In this document: piece after piece, positions 10,960 through 23,034 of the stretch
Layout of the letters: every line of letters starts with the position of its first letter
Position numbering within the stretch: position 1 is the first letter of the stretch
Made by a program: the position numbers and the translations under genes
The notes under the pieces: model-generated
What the model was told of the DNA's origin: nothing
What the model saw: the letters and a program-made list of their open reading frames with translations, nothing else
Database searches by the model: none
Assembly (NCBI GenBank): GCA_039583875.1
Contig: CM077151.1
Coordinates: forward strand, 111,556,609-111,620,608
DNA from: Platanthera guangdongensis
Taxonomy: Eukaryota > Streptophyta > Magnoliopsida > Asparagales > Orchidaceae
DNA: 64,000 nucleotides
Direction: 5' to 3'

Positions 10960-13326
10960 TTAAGGATTTTCTAGGCGTGAAAGATGATCAGCCGCTAAAG
11001 TTTCCGCTCCTTTCTTATCCCGGATCTCCAAGTCGAATTCTTGAAATAATAGGATCCAACGAATAAGACGCAGCTTGGCATCCGGTTTAGAAAGGAGGTA
11101 CTTCAAAGCGGAATGATCTGTAAAAACGATAACCTTAGAAAGAGTGATGTATCGGAATTTATCAAAAGCAAAAATGACAGCTAAGAGTTCCTCTTCAGTT
11201 GTAGTGTAATTTTTTTGCGCTGAATTAAGCGTTTTGCTAGCGTAATAGATTGGGTGGAAATTCTTAGCTATACGTTGTCCTAGTACCGCACCCACTACAA
11301 AACTACTTGCGTCGCACATAATTTCAAAAGGTAAATCCCAAACTGGGGCGATCATAATCGGAGCATTTACAAGTTTGGATTTAATTAAGTCGAACGCCGC
11401 TAAACAAGAATTGTCAAAAACAAAAGGAGCGTCTTTCTCGAGAAGGTGGGTGAGAGGCTTAGTAATTTTTGAAAAGTCCTTAATAAATCTTCGATAAAAA
11501 CACGCATGTCGTAAAAAACTTCTTATCGCTTTGACATTCATAGCGGCGGTAACTTTTCAATTACTTCAATTTTTTCCTTGTCTACTTCAATTCCCTTAGC
11601 GGAAATATTGTGGCCAAGGACTAAGCCTTCACGTACAATAAATTGACACTTTTCCCAATTTAAAACTAGATTTGTTTCTTCGCAGCGTTTTAAAACTTTT
11701 CCTAAATTCTTTAAACATAACTCAAATGAGTCGCCAAAAACTGAGAAGTCATCCATAAACACTTCCATAATATTTTCTACATATTTATCGAAAATTGCCA
11801 GCATGCACCGCTGAAATGTAGCTGGTGCATTGAATAACCCGAAAGGCATCCTACGGTAGGCAAAAGTTTTGAAAGGGCAAGTGAATGTTGTCTTCTCTTG
11901 GTCCTCGGGTGCGATAGGGATTTGGAAGTATCCCGAAAGACCGTCGAGAAAACAATAAAAACTATGCCCAGATAAGCGTTCTAAAATTTGATCGATAAAG
12001 GGAAGGGGGAAGTGATCTTTACGAGTGGCATCATTTAATTTACGGTAATCGATACACATCCTCCATCCCGTTACCATCCTAGTTGGAATTAATTCATTAT
12101 TGTCATTTGTTACTACCGTGATCCCACCCTTTTTAGGTACATCCTGAACCGGACTTACCCACTTACTATCAGAAATAAGATAGATTATCCCCGCATCTAA
12201 TAACTTAAGAACCTCGCCCTTCACAACCTCTTTCATATTAGGATTAAGATGACGTTGAGGTTGAACTACATCCTTAGAATTATTTTCAAAAAATATTTTG
12301 TGGGTGCAAAAGGAGGGGCTTATGCCAGGAATATCAGAAATTTGCCACGCTATAGCTCGACGATACTTTTGTAGTAGTTCGATCAGTTGATCTTTTTCGG
12401 ATTGAGAAAGCAAAGCCGAGATTATAACTGGCAATTTAGAATTTTGTTCAATAAAGTCATATTTGAGATGTTCGGGAAGGAGTTTTAGTTTCAAGTTGGG
12501 TGGTTCATCGTAAGAGTTCTTTAAAACTTTTTCATTTTCAAAAACAATATTTTCATAATTTTTTTGTCTAAACACTGGTTCATTTGCAATGTTGGCTTGA
12601 GCGGATATAACCGTGTCTTCAAAAACATTTGTAAAAAAATCAAAAAAGAGGAAGAAAAATCATTGTAAGAAACATTTGAAAGAGAAAGAGAGGAGTCTTC
12701 ATTTAAAACATCAAGGAAGAAATATGAGTCGTCATTTTTTATAGAATTTTTCATGGGTTGATTTATTGAAAATGTCACCTCGTCATCTCCCACGTGAAGC
12801 AAAAGTTTTCCGTTACTTACATCGATGACCGCACGAGAGGTTGCTAGGAAGGGACGACCAAGGATAAGGGGAACCTCGACGTCTTCTTCAATATTAGGAA
12901 TGACAAAATCCACCAGGAAGATGAATTTGTCGACCTTCACTAGCACATCCTCAACGATACCTAACAGATACTTAATCGATCGATCAGCCAATTGAATACT
13001 CATACGCGTAGGGTTGAGAGTGCCCATTCCTAGCTTTTTAAATAAAGAAAAAGGCATCAAGTTGATGCTCGCACCTAAATGCGCTAGCGCGTGCTTTACA
13101 AAAAGATCACCAAAACGCAAGGAATCGAAAAACTACCCGGATCATTTATCTTTTTAGGAAGATTGGAATTTTTTATGACCGCCGAGCATTCTTCATTTAA
13201 CGTAACACGAGATAAGTTTTCTAATTTCTTTTTGTTCGTTAACAGGTCCTTAAGATATTTAGTGTATTTTGGCATTTGGCTAATCGCTTCATGAAATGGA
13301 AATTTGATATGAATTTGTTTAAACAT
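10960..13326 (-). pseudogene. A2 protease-reverse transcriptase-RNase H, broken copy
   Basis: Order on the minus strand: protease region (QMPKYTKYLKDLL; HLGASINLMPFSLFKKLG), RT (MCIDYRKLND; MPFGLFNAPATFQ; VFMDDFSVFG), RNase H ([35 protein letters not shown]). It is broken at an A run near 13,113, an A run near 12,640 and a missing G near 11,543. At each site the second copy has one more base and stays open. The protease catalytic Asp is His in both copies (13,079-13,081). The 5' part (gag, 5' LTR) is absent beyond 13,326. Confidence 0.9.
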
Positions 13327-13330
13327 TTCA

Positions 13331-13728
13331 AGAAAGCTGCAGCTCAGTTGGTCATGAGCTTTGTTGAGGGAAGCTTATCAAGGGGGTTGCGGGTTCGAGA
13401 CCTGGCCTCAACAATGTATCGCTGCTGAGAAATTGGCTCGGAGAGGTTTTGAGGTGCTTGTGCTGCAGCCCGGTAGCGGCGTCGTGCTAATCATAGTGGG
13501 CTGAGCCTACGAACGTTAAGGCCAGGCCATTAAACCTGCGACCTGGGCCCTGTAGTGATACTGTTAGGGACATCTACTTCTCTTCTTTCTGTCAGCTGGT
13601 AGGAGCCTGACGGTGTGAGATGAGTGTTAATTGATCCCTCTGTTTAGCTAAACATTGGGTGCCCCCACTGACCTATTCAGCTAAATACGAACCTGATGAT
13701 GGGTGTTTGGCTTCTATCGGGCATATCG
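13331..13728 (+). mobile_element. tRNA-derived SINE-like unit
   Basis: The head carries an RNA polymerase III A box (CAGCTCAGTTGG, 13,339-13,350) and B box (GGTTCGAGACC, 13,392-13,402) at tRNA-like spacing, within a tRNA-like head followed by about 320 bases of unrelated body. Plant SINEs have this layout. It lies between truncated A2 and the A1 target site, so its own 3' tail and target duplication are not clear. I do not recognise the family, and this length is on the long side for a plant SINE. Confidence 0.6.
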
Positions 13729-13733
13729 AGGCT
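13729..13733. repeat. A1 target-site duplication, left copy (AGGCT)
   Basis: AGGCT lies immediately before the A1 5' LTR (TGATA...) and recurs immediately after the 3' LTR at 24,758-24,762. Five bases is the usual duplication for LTR elements. Confidence 0.85.
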
Positions 13734-13897
13734 TGATATTACATTTTGCAGTTAAAATATTAGGGTATTTTCGGGTTTTTAAAGCACAAATCATGTCTTG
13801 GAAGTGCTTATATTGACCTCCTTTGTATATATTATTGTCACTAATGTGTTTTCTTCTTTTTTCAGGTTTTCAAGGCTTTTAACCGATTTTTACTGTT

Positions 13898-14277
13898 ACA
13901 TGCCCCAAGGTCACGCCGTACCCGGGCATGTACCTAGGGCGTGTAACCCTGAGGAATGAAGCTATCGGTCCGAAACTAGATTTCAAGAAAACACAGTGTA
14001 CACGCCCTCTGTCACGACCGTGTAACCCTATACCGGCATGTTCCATAGGCGTGTCCCCAAATTTCGAGGAATCTCCACAGCATGATCTTTTCCCCGCTCC
14101 ACCATCGCATCACAGCGTACACGCCCCCCTTACACGCCCTGGTCGGGTGTGACATAAGGGCGTGTAATTCAACTACGATGCCCATCACCTACAACATTTA
14201 ATTTCAGCAAAAAAAGTCACACCCAATGTGTCACGCCCCAGGTACACGCCCGACTCGGGTGTGTAATGGGGGCGTGA
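13898..14277 (+). repeat. Cluster of ACACGCCC/GGGCGTGT motifs upstream of the A1 TATA box
   Basis: Around 15 forward and reverse variants of TACACGCCC, GGGCGTGTAA and TCACGCCC fill the 380 bases before the TATA box. The same block is in the 3' LTR (23,200-23,582). The motif matches that of the unrelated G1 LTR, suggesting convergent use of one binding site. The function is inferred. Confidence 0.7.
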
Positions 14278-14295
14278 CCCAACCCGAAAAACTTC

Positions 14296-14302
14296 TATAA
14301 AT
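14296..14302 (+). promoter_or_regulatory. TATA box, A1 5' LTR
   Basis: TATAAAT about 20 bases after the end of the motif cluster and 245 bases before AATAAA. The 3' LTR has TATATAAAT at the matching place (23,597). Confidence 0.7.
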
Positions 14303-14546
14303 TGGGCCCATCTCCAAGGGTTCAGCATGCAGATTTTGAGATAGGAAGTGCTGCCCTTTTATTTTCTTGTAGTTTTTCATGCTTCTCCTCTCCCACCTCA
14401 TTTTAAGCTTCTTAATCATATCTTAGTTTACTCTTTTTGTATTAGCTCTTGTAATTGCTTTAGTAGCTTAATGTTAATGCTAGCCTAGTTCTTATTCCGT
14501 TGCACTTGTAATCTTTTATTTCAAGTTGTAACTCTCTTTTTACATT

Positions 14547-14552
14547 AATAAA
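14547..14552 (+). terminator. Poly-A signal, A1 5' LTR
   Basis: AATAAA within ATTAATAAAAAGTG, conserved at 23,850-23,855 in the 3' LTR, 245-255 bases after the TATA box. Confidence 0.5.
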
Positions 14553-15739
14553 AAGTGAACCTTTTCTTTGTTTTCTAATGTTCTTCTACCCTACTCTCTT
14601 CCTCCACTACTTCATGAATAACTAAATACTCCTAGCTCAGACTTGATGATCTGAGGTTGAGTAGATTAAGTTATGATGCGCTCATTTCTTCTTAGCTTCT
14701 TTTCTTCTTTTTCTTTTCCTCTAGTTTATGATAATTTTCTTACTGGTTATAATCTACTATAGTGCATTAGTTGTATGTTAAATTAGATCTCTTTTATGTA
14801 CTTTTCTATAGTTGAAGTTTTGAACTAGTTTTATCTCTCTTCTTCTTCTCTTCTCAACTACTTTCCTTTTTTTTGCTTAATTTCTCTATTGGATTCCTTC
14901 CACTATTTCATCTCTCCCCCATCCATAATGAGTAACTAAATCTCATAGTACTCGATCTTGATGATCCGAGGATGAGTTGATCAGTTATGATTCTCTAGCT
15001 GTCTTTCTCTTTTTAAAATTTAGACCTTCGATTTACTCTTGATTAATTTTGTATGAAACTATATTATCGATATATAGTCTTCATTTATGCTTTCATTCTT
15101 GCTAGCCGAGAGGCCAATAGTTTGAAGTTAGTGCTCAAGTGTAAAGAGAGTTGCACGCACTTTTCGAGAGAGAGTGATGTAAATCTCCGGGATTGGAGTC
15201 AAATCAATTGTGGGGTTCACTACTTAAAGCGAGAGTTAGGTATTCAGATAGGGGATGAGAGTTCAGTCAGATCTCCCTAACCTCAGTTGGGCACTTCTCC
15301 GAGAGGAGCTTGTTCAAGCTTCAGGAACCCCCACGGTCATGGTTTCTTTATTTTATTAATTTAAAGTTTGTTATTGCATTCTTGATTAATTTTTGACGAA
15401 GAAATTCAAGATCGAGTACTACCACTTAATCATTGTTTAGCCTTTCTCTTATTTGCAAGTAAACTTCCTCACTTCTCTAATTTAGCAAGCAAGCCCAAAA
15501 TAACTTGTATTTGATAAGATAATAGTAACTCCTTGAAGTAGAAGTACTCAAATCGCCACGGGTAATACGACCTTGATATTGTACTTAATATCCTATACTA
15601 TATTCGATAAGGTAAACTTGCCTTCATCGAATATATAATCGGAGAACATCTCACAACTACACTTTCACCTTCTCTTTCCTTCACGTTTTCTTCTCCACGC
15701 ATAACCCCTTCTTCGTTTGTAATTTTTATATCAAGTTTT

Positions 15740-15757
15740 TGGCACCGTTGCCGGGGA
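15740..15757 (+). promoter_or_regulatory. Primer binding site of A1, tRNA-Asp type
   Basis: TGGCACCGTTGCCGGGGA, six bases after the LTR end, matches the reverse complement of the plant tRNA-Asp 3' end with one mismatch (A for G). Athila elements are known to use tRNA-Asp. Confidence 0.8.
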
Positions 15758-15879
15758 ACTATGTCTTGATATTTTGAAAAGAGGATAGCTATTAATTTTA
15801 TCATTTTTTTTCTTTTCTCTCTCACTCTCTTATTAGTTTTTCTCTTTATCTCTCTCTCACTTCTCTTTCTTTTTAAGTG

Positions 15880-16789
15880 TATTACGCGAGAAATCTCTTC
15901 GATTATTCCTTTTGACCCTGAGATAGAGCGCACCACTTTGCATCGCCTCCGTTCTCGTAATCAGGAATCGCATTTAGCCATCAAAGAGTCGATTGAGGAC
16001 ACTGCCACAGAAACAATGGATCTTAATCAGCCCAACCCAAATGAGGCCCGGCAAAGGACTATGTCCTATTATGCATGGCCGAACCTCGAGGGCACACAAT
16101 CAAGTATTGTCCACCCTATAGTTGCGAACAATAACTTTGGGATCAAGTCCAGCATCATCCAAATGGTGCAACAGTCGGTGACCTTCGATGGTCTCCCGGA
16201 CGAGGATCCAAATTGCCACATCCCAAATTTTCTCGAAATCTATGATACTTTTAAAATCAATGGAGTCTCAGATGATGCCATTCGATTACGTCTCTTCCCC
16301 TTCTCTATGCGATCAAAGGACAAGCAGTGGCTGAGCTCTCTTCCAAGAGGGTCCATCACTACATGGGCCGAGATGGCGGGGAAATTTCTTACCAAGTACT
16401 TCCCTCCTGCGAAGACCGCCAAATTGCACACAGATATTGCATCCTTCATGCAAATAGACTCAGAGACTCTCTACGATACGTGGGAGTGCTTCTAGGAGCT
16501 ATTGCAAAGGTGCCCACACCACGCGCTTCCAAATTGGCAACAAGTGCAAATATTTTATAACGGCATAAATTCCATAACAAGGCAAATTATCGATGCAGCT
16601 GCTGGGGGAACGCTAAATAACAAAACCCCTGAGGCAGCTCAGGAGCTTTTTGATAAAATGGCTAAGCTTTCATACCATTGGAATGCGCCCCATGTGCGGG
16701 CTAACAAACCGGCAGGAGTCTTTGAAATTGACGCTACCTCGAATCCTGCCCCCCACGTTGAGCGCTTAACAAAGCAAGTGCGGAGATGA
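15880..16789 (+). pseudogene. A1 gag (capsid) pseudogene
   Basis: The frame holds FDPEIERTTLHRLRSRNQ near its start, the capsid-like stretch LFPFSMRSKDKQWLSSLP and WAEMAGKFLTKYFPPAKT, and IFYNGINSITRQIIDAAAGG. These are typical of Athila/Ty3 gag, which forms the particle and packages RNA. A TAG at 16,493-16,495 interrupts the frame, which then continues in phase to 16,789 (TGA). No ATG is visible just upstream, so the true start is uncertain. From 16,790 to about 17,400 degraded gag C-terminal sequence continues with stops. Confidence 0.8.
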
Positions 16790-17399
16790 CTGCTTCCCCA
16801 CCCACTCCTCCTTGGCTTAATAATTATAATAATTCCGCTATAATAGAAGAGCAGGTTGACTTCATGGGAAACGTGCCTTGGCCCTCTATAACCCAAACAA
16901 CGCACCGTACAATAACACTTACAATGCGGTTATAGGGCCATCCAAATTTCTCATGGAGCAACCAAGGAAACGCTCAATTCCCCCACAACCCTCCTCATAA
17001 TCATAACCCAACATTCAATCTAGCACCCCCCTTAAATTTAAATCCACCTGTTTTCCAACCGCAACAGGCAAAGCCACATTCACTTGAAGAGGTCTATGCC
17101 AAATACGTTGCTACAAATTAAACGAATATCAGGAATATTGCCGGGTTCATCAAAAACTTGGAAAACCAAGTGGGCCAGCTAGCAAAGATAATCTCTGAGC
17201 GGCAACAAGGAGCTCTACTAGGCAATATCGAGCAAATCCAAGAGAAAGTACAAATGCCATTACCCTCCGCAGTGGAAAAGTAGTTGTTTTACCAAACGAA
17301 CCCAAGGAACCTCTCTTGCCTTTGGTACCTCTCTCTACTCCTCCTCCTCCTCCTGTTATTTTAGCTTCAAATATGCCTACTACGCTTGCGCCGCACGCT

Positions 17400-19800
17400 T
17401 CTAACTTGAATTTACCCTATCCTTCAAAGCTTAAAAATGAACGCGCCGAAGAAAGTTATAAAAATGTTTAGAAATTCTAAAACAAATTAATATAAATGTG
17501 TCGTTCTGCGACGCTATCTCTCAAATGCCGAAATACGCGAAATATCTCAAGGAGCTACTATCAAATTAGAAAAAGCTCGAGGATATTTCACATATTTCCT
17601 TAAATGCAGAATGCTCCGTTGTTGTGCTCAACAAATTACCCTGCAAAGTGAATTACCCGGGAAGGTTCTCCATCCCGTGCCTATTCGGTAATTCGTTGGT
17701 CAAACATGCGTTGGCGGACTTGGGAGCAAGCATAAATCTCATGCCTTTTTCGTTGTTTAAGAAATTAGGTCTAGGATCCACGAACCCCACTCGTTTGAGC
17801 ATTCAGTTAGTCGATCGTTCTGTGACGTATCCGGTAGGGATTGTAAAGGATGTCTTGGTCAAGGTGGACAAATTCATCTTCTTGGTGGATTTTGTCATCA
17901 AAACATTGAAGAGGATGTCAATGTACCCTGATACTCGGCTTCCCCTTCCCTGCCACATCCCGTGCTATTATTGATGTTAGTGATGGAAAGCTCCTCCTTC
18001 GGGTTTGAGATGATGAAATCACTTTCAACATTAATCCCTCAATGCGTAATACCCTAGAGCACGATGATTCCTGTTTTTATCTAGAGGAATGCTTCGAAAA
18101 AAATTTTCCGCACCTTCTGAATTAGTTTCTACATCAGTTGATGAATCTCTTATCACTGAGCTCTTCTACTTAGAAGAAGTCTCTCGCACTACCCCCCCCC
18201 CCCCCAAATCGCTTCCCATGGACACCATAAAATTCAAAACCTCTTATGAGGAACCACCCATCTTGGATCTTAAGAAACTCCCCCTCATCTGCAGTATCTC
18301 TTCCTTGAAAATGACTCTAAGCTACCAGTTATTATCTTCTCGGATCTAAGCAACTCAGAAATTTCTTAGTTGACTCTAGTTTTACAAAATCACTGCCACG
18401 TAATTGCGTGGTAGTTATCCGATATTAAGGGGATTAACCCATCATTCTTCACACACAAGATTTTCTTAGATAATAATTCTCGTAGTACTATCCAGCCCCA
18501 ACAACATTTAAATCAAAACATGAAGGACGTCGTGAAGGCTGAGGTTATTAAACTTCTAGACGCAGGAATTATCTACCCCATCTCTGATAGTACTTGGGTG
18601 AGCCCAGTATAAGTCGTGCCAAAGAAAGGAGGAGTCAAGGTAGTGGCCAATGAAAATAATGAATTAATTCCAACCCGTACTATTACGGGTTGGCAGATGT
18701 GCATTGATTATAGCAAACTCAATGATGCCACCCGAAAGACCACTTCCCGACCCCTTTATCGACCAAATTTTAGAACGCCTTTCCGGACTCCTTCTATTGC
18801 TTTCTCGACGGTCTCTCAGGGTACTTTCAAATCCCTATTTTGCCCGAAGACCAAGAGAAGACTACCTTTACTGTCCCTTTGGCACATTCTCTTACAGAAG
18901 GATGTCATTTAGTTAATGTAACACACCGACTACATTTCAGTGATGTATGCTGCCGATTTTTGATGAGTTGGTAGAAGTGATGGAGGTATTCATGGATGAC
19001 TTCTCGGTGTTTGGTAGTTCTTCTGAAAATTGTTTAAAAATCTCGAGCGCGTGTTGATTCGTTGTGAGGAAACTAACTTAGCCATCAACTGGGAGAAATT
19101 CCATTTTATGGTCCGAGAGGGATTGGTCCTCGGCCATAAGATTTCAGGAAAGGGGATCGCGGTCGACCTGGCAAGATCGAAGTTATTGAAAAACTCCCCC
19201 TCCAACGAATATTAGAGTCATTCGTAGTTTTCTTAGGCATGCGGGGTTTTATCGGCGTTTTATCCAAAATTTTACAAAATTACGAAGCCGATAACCCATC
19301 TTCTCGAGAAAGAGTCACCTTTCATTTTAACAATGATTGTCGTCTTGATTTCATTTAATAAAAGAAAAATTAGTAAACTCCCCGATTCTAGTTGCTCCAG
19401 ATTGGTCTCTTCCTTTTGAAATCACGTGTGATGCTAGTGATACTGCGGTAGGCGCGGTCTTAGGCCAACGGGTGGATAAATTCTTCCACCCGATATATTA
19501 AGCAAGCAAGACACTAACTTCTGCACATGCCTACTACATCACCACCGAGAAAGAGCTCCTAGCTATTTTTTTGACTTTGATAAGTTTAGGTCTTATATCA
19601 CCCTATCCAAAGTAATCGTCTTCACAGATCACTAAGCCCTTCCTTTTTTATTAAGCAAGGCGGACACCAAGCCCCGTCTTTTGCGATGGATCCTCCTCTT
19701 GCAGGAGTTTGATTCAGAGATCCTGGACAAAAAGGGGGCCGAAAATTGGCAGCCGACCATTTGTCGCATTTAGAACACCCCGCCAGCGAAACATTAGTTG
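17400..19800 (+). pseudogene. A1 protease-RT-RNase H pseudogene
   Basis: The protease segment (17,624-17,974) keeps the catalytic Asp in LADLGASINLMPFS and the downstream VLVKVDKFIFLVDFVI. RT is in pieces: KKGGVKVVANENNELIPTR, MCIDYSKLNDATRK (near 18,700) and EVFMDDFSVFG (near 18,985). RNase H traces follow (ITCDASDTAVGAVLG near 19,425). Multiple frameshifts and stops, a C14 run near 18,190 and a lost segment around the RT palm (about 18,910-18,950) make it non-functional. It aligns throughout with the better-preserved A2 pol. Confidence 0.85.
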
Positions 19801-21089
19801 AAGCTGACTTTAACGATAAATTCCCTAAAGGGCGCCTCCTCGCTCTAGAAAATTCAAAAGAATATCCCGTGCCCTGGTTAACCAACTTTGCCAATTATAT
19901 AATGGCTCGGGTCTTGCCAAAGGAGTTCTCAAGTCAGAAAAAGAAGAAAATCTTTTCTGGCTTAAAGAATTACTTTTGGATGACCATTTCTTATTCAGAG
20001 TCTGTGCGGATCAGGTTGTGCGGCATTGCGTATTGAGTGAGGAAGGAGTGCAAATATTTGGGATTTGCCATGAGGGACCAACGGTGGTCATTATCAAGCG
20101 AACTGCACCACAAAAAAGTGCTGGAGGGGAGCTTTTATTGGCACACGCTATTCAAAGATGCTCACACCCTTGTAAGTACTTGCGACAGTTGCCAGCTGGC
20201 GAGAAATATCTCACGAAGGGATGAGATGCCTCAAAATATTTTCCTAGAATGTGAAATCTTCGATCTTTGGGGCATCGACTTCATTGGCCCCCACCCTCCG
20301 TCTTATCAAAATAAATACATTCTTGTAGCTGTCGACTATGTATCAAGGTGGACGGAAGCACAAGCTCTCCCCACAAATGATGCACGAGTCGTAGTAAAAT
20401 TTCTAAAAAAATTACTCTCTTGATTTTGCATGTCACGCGCTATAGTTAGTGATAGGGGAACTCATTTCTGTAATAGCCAGTTCGCCAAAATTTTGGCAAA
20501 ATATGGAGTAACGCACAAACTTTCCACCGCCTATCACCCTCAGACGAGCGGTCAAGTCGAGGTTGTTAATCATGAATTGAAACGTATTTTAGAGAAAACT
20601 GTATCCTTAAATAGGAAGGATTGGGCACTAAAACTAGATGATGCCCTATGGGCCTATCAAATGACATATAAGACAGCCATCAGCTGCACACCGTATCGAT
20701 TGGTTTATGGTAAGGCTTGCCACCTTCCGGTTGAGTTAGAGGACCGTGCATTTTGGGCCCTCAAAACATTAAATCTAGATCCCACCCTAACTATCGATCA
20801 CCCTAAATTTCAGCTAAATGAACTCGACGAATGCCGGGTGAATGCTTACAAGAGTAATAGGCTTTATAAAGAGCGAACAAAGTTTTACCATGACAAAAAT
20901 ATTAAATTTCCTAAAACTTTTTCACCGGGCGATCTCGTCCTTCTTTATAACTCTCGACTTATCCTATTTCCAGGAAAATTAAAATTGCGATGGTCCGGCC
21001 CCTTTATTGTTAAAGAGGCTTGGCCATATGGGTTGGTTCTCATTTCTCACCCAGATAAGGGTGAATTCAAGATAAACGTCACCAATTAA
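19800..21089 (+). pseudogene. A1 integrase pseudogene
   Basis: Zinc-motif end CDSCQLARN, then the acidic triad contexts [22 protein letters not shown] and [12 protein letters not shown], and the C-terminal [20 protein letters not shown]. Only one in-frame stop (TGA at 20,421-20,423, where Arg is expected before FCMSRA) breaks the region 20,037-21,089. The upstream linker (19,915-20,036) is frameshifted. This is the best-preserved A1 domain. Confidence 0.85.
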
Positions 21090-23034
21090 AACTCTATTTG
21101 CTAAACGATTTACTTCCCACTACGACAGAGCAATTAGTGTTATCAAACTCTTGAACTATTTTTTTTATTTGGACTGTAATAATAATTTAACACTTCTTAT
21201 TGCTGGACAATATTCTTTTTGGTCGAGCTCAAACGACCTTTATAAACCGAGGGCGCTCTTGGGAGGCAACCCAAAATATTTTTCTGTTTTCTTTATTTTA
21301 CACTTTTTACCCGGACGGCTCCGCAAGTTGAAGCTTCTGCAATCGCCTACTACAATGCTGTTGAATCCATCACGAAGTCCAAGGAATACATGTCAATGAG
21401 TTCCAAAGCACAAGCATGGGGGAGCGACATCACTCAAAGTTCGCGACGAATATATCCGGGGAAGTACCTATTTTTCCATTTTGTACATTCATTTGTGTTT
21501 TAATTTCTCTCTCTCCTTCCCCTCCTTTCTCCATTAAGGACAATGTCCATTTTAAGTATGGGGGAGGATTTCCTCCTTCTCTTATCTTTATTTTGTCTCC
21601 TTCAAAAAAAATCAAAATCAAAATTTTGTTTAATATATTTGAAAAATAATAAAAAAATAATATTATTATATATATATATTACCTTAATAGTTTAAGCGAA
21701 TTTTGGTATTTCAATACTACCCCTTGCATTTGTTTTGTTTTTCTCAAAATTCCTTATAACAACTTCGCTAATTAAGATTTTTCTAATCGTTCTTTTTAAT
21801 TATGTTTCACAAGTAAAATATGGGTCATGCTGTATTTCTAATTCACGGTATCATGTTAATATAAAATGTTTTTCTGAAAGATCGCATTTTTATTATGATT
21901 TCGTTCTTTATTTTCTTTACTTTCTCGAAAATCTTTCATCCACTATTTTTCTTTTCGTTTTTGGATAATTTTTGTAATGTCAACTTTTGATTAAGCGTAG
22001 TAGATGTGAACGATCCAAGTCGCTTATTATTTCTATTTTCAAGCTAATTTCATTAGTCTTTATTTATTATCTAGGACATGTTTTTTTGAAATTTTTCAAA
22101 GATAATGCTTTAAATAAATTTAGAAGCATGAAAATGATTTAAGCCGCTTTTTTTCGTTTGATCCTTCTTGCCAACCTAAATTTTTTTACCCCTAATTCGC
22201 CGCTTTTGAGCCTTTTCCGTTTTCAATTGATAGCTCCACTTATCTTTTCATTTTCACCAAAGCTAAAGTTTTCCAACCTACCTAATCACACTAATCTTCT
22301 TAGTTTCATTAAAAAATTTTCATGATTTTAATAGGGTTGTGCTGTGATTTATTCGAAGAACTTCTTGAAAAAGTATGCTCAAAAGAAGTGTTTACTTTTG
22401 TTTGGCCAATTTAAAAATTAAATGAAAAATTATTTATGGCATTTGTTTTGAAAAAAGGGGGAAGAAAAAATGGATAAGATAAATAAAGAAAATATTTAAT
22501 TTATGATAAATATTTTTTGAAACTCTTTATTTTGGTTTAGTGTGATTTTAAAGCCTCCTTGTTAATCTTTGAATTCCACTCCTAATCATAATCCTAAACC
22601 AAATATTTTGGTCCTAATAAGCTTTTTTGATTCATGCTTTTAAATTTTATTTATTAGCTAAGTAAAGAAGAAAAGTAGATTAGTAAAGTTTTGGATTTGA
22701 ATTTAGATTTTTGTTATTTGATTGATATAGTTACAATTTGTCTCTTGGTTCTAGTAACAACTCAATGCACTTTTTCATTTTGTTGCATTACTTAAATTTA
22801 TTTAAAGAATTTTCTTAAAATTTTGGATGATTTATTTTCGTTAGTAAAGTTTATAAATTGTTAAACCATGCCTAAGTAACTGCTTTATGTTTACGTTTCA
22901 CATTCTCCCTACTTGGAATTTCACATAGTATTTATCTAAGCATGATTAAAACTTTTTTGGAATAGTCACTTTTTATCATTTGCTAGTTTTTATATCGTTG
23001 CTTGGGGACAAGCAAAGCTAAGCTTGGGGGAATT
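21090..23034 (+). other. A1 non-coding 3' region and polypurine tract
   Basis: AT-rich with no frame showing known motifs. It contains the conserved 'agtatgggggagg' stretch near 21,556 and ends in the polypurine tract AGCTTGGGGGAA (23,021-23,032) just before the 3' LTR. No env-like gene is recognised. Confidence 0.6.

Larger units (their letters stand above)
13734..15733 (+). repeat. A1 5' LTR
   Basis: Runs from TGATATTACA to TTATATCA. It contains a motif-rich U3, a TATA box (14,296), a poly-A signal (14,547) and an internal diverged repeat: the 'cactacttcatgaataacta...ttgatgatctgagg' stretch near 14,605 recurs near 14,900. The 3' LTR has only one copy of that block, which explains most of its shorter length. 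Confidence 0.9.
713..15805 (+). repeat. Duplicated segment, copy 1
   Basis: From AGTACCAAAACTCATAATG at 713, the sequence matches 48,882-64,000 in the same orientation for at least 15.09 kb, with scattered substitutions and many 1-3-base indels. The match runs to the window end, so the true length is unknown. Confidence 0.95.

Noticed and set aside
21090..23034. Athila env-like gene
   Set aside because: No frame over about 80 codons and no recognisable motif or membrane pattern.
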